Source: JBIKIW01 sp044361365 (lineage in GTDB: Bacteria > Patescibacteriota > JACMRA01). Taken from it: a stretch of 64,000 nucleotides of DNA. A program made the position numbers and the translations under genes. Under the pieces are notes generated by a model. That model searched no databases and was not told where the DNA came from. It saw nothing but the letters and a program-made list of their open reading frames with translations. Location of the stretch: the NCBI GenBank assembly GCA_044361365.1, contig JBIKIW010000001.1:12545-76544 (forward strand). Direction: 5' to 3'. Shown one piece after another: positions 1 to 7,569 of the stretch. The stretch's first letter is position 1; each line of letters opens with the position of its first letter.

Positions 1-1
1 T

Positions 2-1084
2 TCAGCCAAAACCTCTAAGGTTTCTCAAACTCATTCTAAATTTCCTAAAAAAATCTCAAAAAGAAGAACTAAAGTTGCTGCTATAATTTCTATTTTTTTG
101 TTATCAGCTAGTATTTTTGGGATAAGCGGTTTTAGTTATTATCAAAAATTCTTTAAACAAACACAACCAACAGTTGCTGGAGCTATGGAGGTAGCCAAGC
201 CAAAAGTTGTTAATTATGATGAATACAAAACTTGGATCGAGTCTAAAAACGAAGGTAGCTTTTCTGAACCAGATTTAGATTTAGATAAAGATCAGCTTAG
301 CAATTATGAAGAATTTTTAATTAGTTCAAATCCTATTTCAGCCAATACTTGTGATCCAAAAACAAGTGATAGTAAAAATTTGTTTCAACTTATAAACCCA
401 GCTACTTGTAAGCCAATTGACTTGAAAGATGAAAACCAAGCTAAACTCTTCGGTACTCTTTTGAGTGTTTCGGATAGTAGCCAGCGTTTTGTAGAAAGTT
501 TTGTTGAAGATTCTAAAGCTAATTCTACAGTTACAAACAGTTCAGTTTTAGATTTATTTGGTGTAAAAGAGTATTCTGAAATAGATAAAATTACCAACGA
601 AAGTTTGGATCAAAAAGCCACTCAGGAAAACCTTAAGAAAGATTACTTAAAATCTATTCAAAAAACTAAAGATTATATTGATAAGTACAGATCTTACGAA
701 ACATATGATAGAAATTATGATTCTCCAGTGCATCCAGCAGTGTATTTAGAAATGTCCATAAAGTACGGAACTCCACTTAAATACATGTTGGCCATTGCTC
801 GTACTGAAAGTCGTTTTGGTACTGATAGATACACAAATAGTGGAGCCTTAACTAGACCAGGTCAGTTTCAAAATATCTACTCCATGGGTCTTACTGATAG
901 CGGAAGTAACTTTGGATTTATGGCTTGGGAAGAAGGGGTTGAGTCTTTTGGTAAGTGGTATAAGAAATTTCAAGACAGGGGTGTAGGGGATTGTAATAAA
1001 TGGAGAATATATAATCCAAATGGTGACTATTGTTCCAAGATAGAAAATTTGGCTGCCGAGATTGAAGTTTTTTTAAAGTCTTAA
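2..1084 (+). CDS. Secreted lysozyme/glucosaminidase-like protein, 5' truncated by window edge
   Basis: The frame is open from the first bases of the window, so the gene starts upstream; an internal TTG at 98 is not a convincing start. A Lys/Arg-rich stretch (KKISKRRTK) is followed by a hydrophobic segment (about 88-150), giving a signal anchor with the rest outside the cell. A short Asp-rich segment (DLDLDKDQLSNYEEF, about nt 275-320) looks like a calcium-binding EF-hand or thrombospondin type-3 motif. The C-terminal part (nt 730-1080) carries HPAVYLEMSIKYGTPLKYML followed by IARTESRFG and FGFMAWEEGVESFGKWY, which resembles the glucosaminidase/lysozyme-like fold with a catalytic Glu in ARTES. 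Cell-wall hydrolysis is inferred from this pattern only. Confidence 0.6.
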   Translation, partial: SAKTSKVSQTHSKFPKKISKRRTKVAAIISIFLLSASIFGISGFSYYQKFFKQTQPTVAGAMEVAKPKVVNYDEYKTWIESKNEGSFSEPDLDLDKDQLSNYEEFLISSNPISANTCDPKTSDSKNLFQLINPATCKPIDLKDENQAKLFGTLLSVSDSSQRFVESFVEDSKANSTVTNSSVLDLFGVKEYSEIDKITNESLDQKATQENLKKDYLKSIQKTKDYIDKYRSYETYDRNYDSPVHPAVYLEMSIKYGTPLKYMLAIARTESRFGTDRYTNSGALTRPGQFQNIYSMGLTDSGSNFGFMAWEEGVESFGKWYKKFQDRGVGDCNKWRIYNPNGDYCSKIENLAAEIEVFLKS

Positions 1085-1159
1085 TTTAAATCATTTTTAG
1101 GAATAAATTTGTTCTCTAAAATAGAGTTTTAATATAAGTATTTGAAAACTTTTTGCAAA

Positions 1160-1186
1160 TAAAAAATTCCTCTAAATTAAGAGGAA
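1160..1186 (-). terminator. Rho-independent terminator after tRNA-Ile region
   Basis: On the minus strand, TTCCTCT and AGAGGAA form a 7-bp stem around a 6-base loop, followed by a T-rich run (TTTTTTATTT). It lies downstream of the minus-strand tRNA and LeuRS fragment and would end their transcripts. Confidence 0.65.
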
Positions 1187-1201
1187 AACATTTTGAATTT
1201 A

Positions 1202-1235
1202 TTTGGTGGGTATGGGTGGATTTGAACCACCGACC
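1202..1235 (-). repeat. Duplicated tRNA 3' half (T-arm, acceptor, CCA)
   Basis: These 34 bases are identical to 1365-1398, the 3' half of the tRNA-Ile gene, in direct orientation 163 bases away. No matching 5' half (acceptor strand, D arm, anticodon arm) precedes it on the minus strand, so it is not a second tRNA. A short open frame across both copies (1203-1388, reading GGFEPPTSR) is the usual spurious product of such tRNA sequence. Confidence 0.8.
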
Positions 1236-1366
1236 AGTCGCTTTGCGACTCTGCTACTTCGTATCAGGCAGACTTATGAGCTAAGTTCTGCTATTTATGG
1301 TCGAACAAAGTCCGATCCTTCTCAGCATTCACTTCGTTATGCTTTCTCTCAATCGCCACTTGGCTT

Positions 1367-1442
1367 TGGTGGGTATGGGTGGATTTGAACCACCGACCGC
1401 AGACTTATAAGATCTGTGCTCTAACCCCTGAGCTACATACCC
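1367..1442 (-). tRNA. tRNA-Ile (anticodon UAU), CCA encoded
   Basis: Read on the minus strand it folds fully: acceptor GGGTATG/CATACCC, D arm GCTC/GAGC, anticodon arm CAGAT/GTCTG with loop CTTATAA (anticodon TAT), T arm GGTGG/CCACC, discriminator A and encoded CCA, 76 nt in all. UAU reads the AUA codon. Most bacteria instead read AUA with a CAU tRNA modified to lysidine by TilS. Confidence 0.9.
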
Positions 1443-1520
1443 AAATCACATTAAATCTGATCTAAGTTTCTAAAATCGGTCAAGTAAAACTGATTGTAGT
1501 TCAATTAATTTGGGTCAAAT

Positions 1521-2153
1521 TTACTCTTTTGTTTCTATATATTCAAACGGGAAAGGATCTCCCCAATATCTTTGTCTGCTAAACACCCAATCTCGGAATT
1601 TAAAATTAATCTGCTTTTCACCCTTTCCAAGGTCAACCAATTTATTAGTAATTTTTTGCTTTGCTTCTTTTCCATCTAAACCACTAAACTCACCAGAGTC
1701 GAATAAAATTCCATATTTGGTAAAAATATCTCCATTTTTTAACTTTTCCTCACAGTTTTCTCTTGGCTTTCCGTCTTCACTAATAGTTTCTTTGAGAGGA
1801 ATGTTGTATTTTAAAGCAAATTCTACGTCTCTTTCGTCGTGAGCATCTGCCATAACTACCCCAGTTCCGTAATTAGCTAAAACAAAATCGGCAATCCAAA
1901 CAGGAATTTTATCTCCTCGTAGTGGGTGTTTAACAAAACTACCTGTGAAGACTCCAGTTTTTTCTTTGTTAATTTGCCTCTCTCGTTCACTTTTGGCTTT
2001 GGCTTTTTGGATGTATTTTTCAACCTCTTGCCTAAATTCTGGTTTGGTTATCTCTAAAACCATCGGGTGTTCTGGAGCCATTACTAAAAATGTGGCTGCA
2101 TAAATAGTATCAACTCGGGTAGTGAAAGTGGAAAGTTTGGTAGGTTTTGACAT
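1521..2153 (-). CDS. Stand-alone LeuRS CP1 editing-domain fragment
   Basis: The 210 residues match only the editing (CP1) domain of leucyl-tRNA synthetase plus a few residues after it. The threonine-rich motif is near the N terminus (FTTRVDTIY, residues 10-18), then MAPEHPMV, GTGVVMADAHDERD with the conserved editing-site Asp region, and finally FRDWVFSRQRYWGDPFP, the first stretch of catalytic domain after CP1. The HIGH half and the KMSKS half are missing and are not found in other frames nearby. It has its own ATG and a clean stop, and the editing motifs are intact. It may be a remnant of a duplicated leuS or a free trans-editing protein; the sequence does not decide. Confidence 0.75.
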   Translation of the reverse strand: MSKPTKLSTFTTRVDTIYAATFLVMAPEHPMVLEITKPEFRQEVEKYIQKAKAKSERERQINKEKTGVFTGSFVKHPLRGDKIPVWIADFVLANYGTGVVMADAHDERDVEFALKYNIPLKETISEDGKPRENCEEKLKNGDIFTKYGILFDSGEFSGLDGKEAKQKITNKLVDLGKGEKQINFKFRDWVFSRQRYWGDPFPFEYIETKE

Positions 2154-2220
2154 ACAAAAGTCTTATTTATTGTAGAATTTCACAAGTATTTTGGTTAGTC
2201 AAACAGAGAAGAGTTATTTT

Positions 2221-4461
2221 TTAACTAAATAAAGTGTCTTGACCGCTAGTTTTTATCTTCCACCTATCGTCTTCGGTTCTTTCAGCAATATCTTCCAAAA
2301 CTCTTAAAATATCTTGGTTTTCAGGTGTGATTCCATTTTTAAGTAGTGGAATAATTTCCCAACAAATTTCATCAAAAGTAGGCAATTGTTTTTCTCGTTC
2401 TCTACGATTTAAAAGACTAATTAAATAGTATTTTATCCTTAATTCTAAAGGGATATGAGTTCTAAATTTTTTATTTTCTCTGATAAAGTATTTTTGTGAA
2501 TTAAAATCGTAGTCAAAATTGGCTGTCAAAATTGGAGTTAAATCGCTATATTCTTTGCTTAAAATATCCAAAAAACCAAGTTCCAAACCTTGGATAACCA
2601 AGGCGTCATTGATTTCTTCCAAAGTTGCTCCATGATTTTTAGCAATAATTCCTTCGATAGTCTCCAAAACTATAGCTGCAATATCTGTACCCAAATTTGC
2701 TTTTAGGATATTTTTTGGACTGCGGACTTTTTTGAAATTGATAATCAGTTGTCCAGCGATTACAGTAAAAGGATTTTGTCGTTTTTTAAAGCTAGTTTGC
2801 CCATTTGCTTGCTTGACTGCTCCTGCGTACTCAAATCCCATCTTTTCAGCTGTTTCTACGATAATATGCCAGTAGTGGGGATCTTTGTGAGCAAAAACAA
2901 AACTCATCCAGCGATCAAATTTTAGCACCCTGTACATTTCAGATATACTTTTAGCTATCAAGTCCGAATACTCATGTTTGGTCTTATTATGGCTACCTCC
3001 CTCGATGGCTTCTTTTTCAAAATCCTCTTCAGTTACGGGCAAATCCAGCCAAGCATTCCACATTGCTGACAAATCCAAATAAGCAATTTTAGCTCCGTAA
3101 GGTGGGTCAGTATAAATATAATCTACAGATTCGTCTTCAACTTTATTCAAATCAGTAGCATCACCTTTATAGACTTGTAAATCTTGAATAGTTTTTTGGT
3201 TAATTTTGTCCTTGATTTCTTGTTTGGCTGAAATTATTTTCTTCACTTTGTTTTCAAATGAATTTATCAAATTTAATTCAACAGGAGTTTTAGCTACTCT
3301 GTATCTATAATAAGCGAAAGCAGCAGCATTTCCAGCATTTTCTCCACGAGAACTAGAGGCATGATAGGTTAAGTTGTGTTTGGTAACTGTACTTGAAAAA
3401 GCTAATAAAAGTGAATTTTGAATACTTTTGTCTTTTACTTTTTTGATTAAATGCTTCAAAAAGGCTAATTCGGCAGTTTGTAGCGAGCTAAATAATTCAG
3501 CTACAGTTTGGACATCGGCAGTTTTATCGAGCTTTATATTTTTTAGGTTTTGCCATTCAGTTTTATATTTTTCAAGATATTCTTGAGGTTTTTCTTTAAT
3601 TTTATTCTCTTCGTTTTCATACTTTTCTTTAATTTTTAAAAATTCTTCATGTAATTTAGCAATATCTGTAGGCTCACAAAGACTGTTGATTATAAAAACT
3701 GGTAAAGGATTGAGGTCGATTCCAATAGTTTTGCGAGCTTGCATTAAAGATTCGATACTAGTAACACCACTTCCTACAAAAGGATCTAGTACCAAATCTC
3801 CAGGCTGGGTAAAATGCTTGATATAATGACTAACAATATTCCAAGCTTGTTTGGTAAAATATCCGTGAACTCCAAAATGCCTAGCAGTTGACTGTTTTTT
3901 TACTGGTATTTCTTTTGGTAATGGTCGGTTCAAATAATCAAAGTCTGGTTGTAAAGCTGGCGACACGGTGGTCGCCTCTACGGAAAGGGAATTGGGTTTG
4001 TTGAAATTTTTTGGTGAAAGGAGTTTTTCTAACTTACCCCAATAATAATCAATTTCTTGAAGATCGAAACGAAGTAGGTTCTGGCTACTTTCTTTTTCCC
4101 AAAGGACAAATTCTCTTCCGTTGCACATTGCAAAATATTTAGCACGAATTTCTGGATGAATAGCATAACCATAAACCTGTCCATCATCTTCACACTTTTC
4201 TTTTGGAGATTTCGCATCAAGAACACAAATTGAAAGCCCATTAGTTTGTAATAGATAATCTGGTATTTCAGTTATTTGTCTTTTATTTGATCCAATTTTG
4301 TAAAAAGGATTTCTCAAACCTTTGTGTGATAAAATTTTAGCATCTTCTGTTGACCTAGAATAACCAAGTTTGATTAAAATTGGCATTATCAGGTCTTCCC
4401 GTACAGAGTCTTCTTTAAAATCTGGTGAATTTAACAAATCAAAGTTGAAGTTGGAAAACAT
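2221..4461 (-). CDS. Nuclease-DNA methyltransferase fusion (type IIG-like)
   Basis: 746 residues. The N-terminal 120 residues resemble the HsdR-type PD-(D/E)xK nuclease domain: IPDYLL (about 66-71) followed by VLDAKSP (about 79-85) fits the D...(D/E)xK core. An amino-methyltransferase follows, with SAM motif LDPFVGSGVTSIE near residue 224 and the catalytic motif DPPYG near 454, preceded by YTD. The C-terminal 200 residues may hold target recognition. Combining cleavage and adenine or N4-cytosine methylation in one chain is typical of type IIG enzymes; no separate specificity subunit is adjacent. A short palindromic repeat is translated in frame near residue 165. It is flanked by secA upstream and the LeuRS fragment downstream, all on the same strand. 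Confidence 0.7.
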   Translation of the reverse strand: MFSNFNFDLLNSPDFKEDSVREDLIMPILIKLGYSRSTEDAKILSHKGLRNPFYKIGSNKRQITEIPDYLLQTNGLSICVLDAKSPKEKCEDDGQVYGYAIHPEIRAKYFAMCNGREFVLWEKESSQNLLRFDLQEIDYYWGKLEKLLSPKNFNKPNSLSVEATTVSPALQPDFDYLNRPLPKEIPVKKQSTARHFGVHGYFTKQAWNIVSHYIKHFTQPGDLVLDPFVGSGVTSIESLMQARKTIGIDLNPLPVFIINSLCEPTDIAKLHEEFLKIKEKYENEENKIKEKPQEYLEKYKTEWQNLKNIKLDKTADVQTVAELFSSLQTAELAFLKHLIKKVKDKSIQNSLLLAFSSTVTKHNLTYHASSSRGENAGNAAAFAYYRYRVAKTPVELNLINSFENKVKKIISAKQEIKDKINQKTIQDLQVYKGDATDLNKVEDESVDYIYTDPPYGAKIAYLDLSAMWNAWLDLPVTEEDFEKEAIEGGSHNKTKHEYSDLIAKSISEMYRVLKFDRWMSFVFAHKDPHYWHIIVETAEKMGFEYAGAVKQANGQTSFKKRQNPFTVIAGQLIINFKKVRSPKNILKANLGTDIAAIVLETIEGIIAKNHGATLEEINDALVIQGLELGFLDILSKEYSDLTPILTANFDYDFNSQKYFIRENKKFRTHIPLELRIKYYLISLLNRREREKQLPTFDEICWEIIPLLKNGITPENQDILRVLEDIAERTEDDRWKIKTSGQDTLFS
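3959..3990 (-). repeat. In-frame palindromic repeat inside the methyltransferase
   Basis: GGCGAC and GTCGCC form an inverted repeat around ACGGTG (3959-3976), followed by a GC-rich tail. It is far richer in G+C than the surrounding gene and is translated as VEATTVSPA in the linker between the nuclease and methyltransferase domains. It looks like an inserted repeat unit tolerated in a linker. Confidence 0.55.
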
Positions 4462-4502
4462 AAATACTTCTCTTAAAGAGGTCTTAGAAGTCTATCTAAT
4501 TT

Positions 4503-7316
4503 TTACTTCGCCTCATTTTCCAAGATTTCAGCTGGAACTAGATCTGGAGTGACTTTGAAAATGGTTCGGGAAACTTCTTTATCTACCTCTTGTAAAAGAT
4601 TGATGAAAATGTTTAAACCTTCTTCTTTAAATTCAGTAAGAGGGTCTTTTTGAGAGTAACCTCGAAGTCGTACAGCATCTTGTAAATGTTCGATTGTTAC
4701 CAAATGTTCTGTCCACAAAATATCGATTGCTCGTAGGAAAATAAACCTAACCATCGCACCTTTTTCTACAGGAGTGTAGTCAGTCCATCTTTTATTCATT
4801 TGGAATTTGATTTTATCAAACAAAAAGCTAGCTACTCTTTTGTATTTGTATCTTTCATCTTTCATCAAAACTTCCAAAATTTCCGAGTCAAAATCATGTA
4901 AAGAAACAACACTTTTTAGATCTTCGCTGGTAGTTTTTAGCTCTTTTTGGTAAATTTCAGCATTTTTTCTTTTTGGTGGCTGCACTTGACTTACAGCTCG
5001 TAAAGTTTCTCTTTGTAAAGATTTTTCAACTTCATCTTGCCATTCAAAACCATCGTTTAAAAGTACTTTTTTGCGTCTAGCATAGATTACACTTCGTTGG
5101 CGATTGATTACATCATCGTATTCGGTAACGTGTTTACGGATATCAAAGTTTTGTCCTTCAATTTTCTTTTGAGCCTGTTCGATCAACCAAGAAAGCTGTC
5201 CATTAGAAATTGGTTCATCATCAGCAATTGGTAAAATACTGTAGTACCCAACTCGGTCTCCTCCAAAAATTCTGAGGATAAAATCTTGTAAAGAAACATA
5301 AAACTGACTTTCTCCTGGATCTCCTTGTCTTCCAGCTCTCCCTCGTAACTGGTTATCAATTCTTCGGCTTTCGTGCCTCTCACTTCCAATTACGTGCAAA
5401 CCCCCTAAGCTTTTAACTTCTTCGTGTTTCTCTCTCCAATCTTCCATTTTTTCATGATTTTCTGGTGGCTCGCCTCCAAGCTTGATGTCAATTCCACGAC
5501 CTGCAATGTTGGTAGCTAAAGTTACAGCTCCTTTTTTACCAGCTTCAGCGATAATTCGGGCTTCTTGTTCGTGGTTTTTAGCGTTTAATAGTTGGTATTT
5601 TACCCCAGCTTCATCAAGATATTTAGCAAGTAGCGAATTTTTCTCGATGGAAGTTGTGCCAATCAAAATTGGCTGACCCTTAGCATTAATAGCTTTTACG
5701 TCTCTAGCAATTGCTTTGAATTTACCGTCTTCAGTTTTGAAAATTTTATCAACAAAATCTTTTCTCACAATCGGTTTGTTTGTTGGGATTGTAACTACCA
5801 AAAGTTTGTAAATTTTGAACAATTCCTCTGATTCAGTGCTAGCAGTTCCAGTCATTCCGGCTAGTTTTTTGTATAATCGGAAGTAGTTTTGGAAGGTGAT
5901 CGAGGCTGTAGTTTTGCTTTCTGGTTGAATATTTAGACCTTCTTTAGCTTCGATAGCCTGGTGTAAACCTTCGTTGTAACGACGACCAAACATCAATCGA
6001 CCTGTGTTTTCATCTACAATAATAATTTCTCCATCTTTAGCGACATACTCTTTTTCTCGTTTAAATAGAGCTTGAGCCTTTAAAGCTTGGTTAAGGTGAT
6101 GAACAATGGTTACATTTTCTACAGAATCGTATAAATGAGTAATGTTTAACATTCTTTCAATTTTCTCAACTCCTAATTCGGTTAGGGTTACAGTTCGGCG
6201 TTTTTCATCTACATCGTAGTCAAGATCTGGGTTTATTTTTGCAACAATTTTGGCGAAGTTTTTGTATTCTTCTGAAGAGTCTTTATCTTGAGCTGAGATG
6301 ATAAGGGGAGTTCTGGCTTCGTCGATTAAAATAGAGTCAACTTCATCTACAATAGCTACATGGTGACCAGCTTTTTGAGATATTTCGCTAGGTGTGTTTG
6401 CCATGTTGTCACGCAAATAATCAAATCCAAATTCGGAATTTACTCCATAAACAATATCGACAGGCTTATCTGCTTTTTCATCAAAATAAGCTCGTTTTCG
6501 ATCGCAAGGAATAAGGTGTTTTACGTCCAAAACCGTGCGTGATTCTTGTTTCTCACCATCTTCGTATGTTTCCAAAAGTCCAGCAGCTCGTTTCTTTTCA
6601 GAATTTTCATCACTCCCAGCTCCAAGTTTAAAGTAAAAACTAGCCTGGTTTTGAATAACTCCAACAGTTAGTCCCAAAAAATTGTAAATTTGACCCATCC
6701 AGCTAGCACCAACACGAGCAAGGTAGTCATTTACAGTAACCAAGTGAACTTGATTTTTTTCAGGTAAAGCGTTTAGATAACCAACCAAGGTTGATACCAA
6801 AGTTTTTCCTTCTCCAGTACGCATTTCAGCAACCCGTCCTTCATGAAGCACCATTGCTCCAATAAGTTGAACAGGAAAGTGTTTTTGACCGATTGTACGG
6901 TGAGCCGCTTCTCTAACTACTGCAAAAGCCTCAGGTAAAAGCTCTTTTAGTTTCTTTTCAATTTCTTTTTCATCTTTAATCCCTTTCATGCGGTTTCGAA
7001 ATTCTTGGGTCTTCCCTCTTAATTCCTCATCTGACAAAGCTTTAGTTTTTTCATCCAAATCCAAAACTTGTTGCACTACCGAATCGTACCTACCAATTTC
7101 TTTTTTCTCTCCAACTACACTACTAAAAAACTTGGAAATAAGACCTTTGTTTTTATCGTTATGAGTGGTGGTTTTGTAGCTTATTGAGGTAGATTCTGGT
7201 TTAATTTCAGCAGAAATTTCTACTTTCATTTTTGGTTCTGTTTCGGTGATTTTGTCAGAAACTGGCTTCTTGGAAACAACTTTTTTGTGCTTTTTAGTCG
7301 TAGTAGTTTTATTCAT
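4503..7316 (-). CDS. secA: Preprotein translocase ATPase SecA
   Basis: 937 residues, the motor that drives unfolded proteins through SecYEG. The N-terminal 65 residues are a Lys/Thr-rich extension not present in typical SecA. The core follows: EAAHRTIGQKHFPVQLIGA, Walker A MRTGEGKT near residue 168, Walker B region VDEVDSILIDEARTPLIIS near 325, the preprotein cross-linking domain, NIAGRGIDIKLGG, and the helicase motif QLRGRAGRQGDPG. The C terminus ends after the helical wing domain without the Cys-rich zinc tail found in many SecA proteins. A roughly 90-residue insertion between the two ATPase halves includes an Asp/Glu/Lys-rich part. It should serve the many secreted proteins in this window. 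Confidence 0.97.
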   Translation of the reverse strand: MNKTTTTKKHKKVVSKKPVSDKITETEPKMKVEISAEIKPESTSISYKTTTHNDKNKGLISKFFSSVVGEKKEIGRYDSVVQQVLDLDEKTKALSDEELRGKTQEFRNRMKGIKDEKEIEKKLKELLPEAFAVVREAAHRTIGQKHFPVQLIGAMVLHEGRVAEMRTGEGKTLVSTLVGYLNALPEKNQVHLVTVNDYLARVGASWMGQIYNFLGLTVGVIQNQASFYFKLGAGSDENSEKKRAAGLLETYEDGEKQESRTVLDVKHLIPCDRKRAYFDEKADKPVDIVYGVNSEFGFDYLRDNMANTPSEISQKAGHHVAIVDEVDSILIDEARTPLIISAQDKDSSEEYKNFAKIVAKINPDLDYDVDEKRRTVTLTELGVEKIERMLNITHLYDSVENVTIVHHLNQALKAQALFKREKEYVAKDGEIIIVDENTGRLMFGRRYNEGLHQAIEAKEGLNIQPESKTTASITFQNYFRLYKKLAGMTGTASTESEELFKIYKLLVVTIPTNKPIVRKDFVDKIFKTEDGKFKAIARDVKAINAKGQPILIGTTSIEKNSLLAKYLDEAGVKYQLLNAKNHEQEARIIAEAGKKGAVTLATNIAGRGIDIKLGGEPPENHEKMEDWREKHEEVKSLGGLHVIGSERHESRRIDNQLRGRAGRQGDPGESQFYVSLQDFILRIFGGDRVGYYSILPIADDEPISNGQLSWLIEQAQKKIEGQNFDIRKHVTEYDDVINRQRSVIYARRKKVLLNDGFEWQDEVEKSLQRETLRAVSQVQPPKRKNAEIYQKELKTTSEDLKSVVSLHDFDSEILEVLMKDERYKYKRVASFLFDKIKFQMNKRWTDYTPVEKGAMVRFIFLRAIDILWTEHLVTIEHLQDAVRLRGYSQKDPLTEFKEEGLNIFINLLQEVDKEVSRTIFKVTPDLVPAEILENEAK

Positions 7317-7569
7317 AACTAGATGATAGTAAATAATTTGGGAATTTGCTTTGGAGGTTGCTTTGGTACAGTTATTTTGTCAAGAAGTAAAGTAATAGTC
7401 GGTTGATTTAGATTAGGCTTTTGAAAATTGTGTCGCTTGTTTGATTTAATGAGAAAAGCTGTTTGATAAATTATTTTTGGGTTTGTTTAAAAAACGATGA
7501 AATGCGAAGTTAGTAGATTTAAGTTTTTGACTTTGACGAAGAAAAATAAACCGCATAGCAGTTATTTAT
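7317..7569. other. Divergent intergenic region between secA and cysS
   Basis: 253 bases separating two divergent genes. TTGACA-like hexamers occur for both directions (minus strand at about 7377-7382, plus strand near 7530), but neither is followed by a clear -10 box at the right distance. No RNA gene or repeat is visible. Confidence 0.4.

Noticed and set aside
1203..1388. 61-codon frame on the plus strand across the tRNA region
   Set aside because: It reads GGFEPPTSR, the typical spurious translation of tRNA T-arms, and runs antisense through the tRNA gene and its repeat.
1202..1442. tRNA interrupted by an intron between two halves
   Set aside because: The right-hand copy is a complete, correctly folded tRNA; the left copy is only a repeat of its 3' half.
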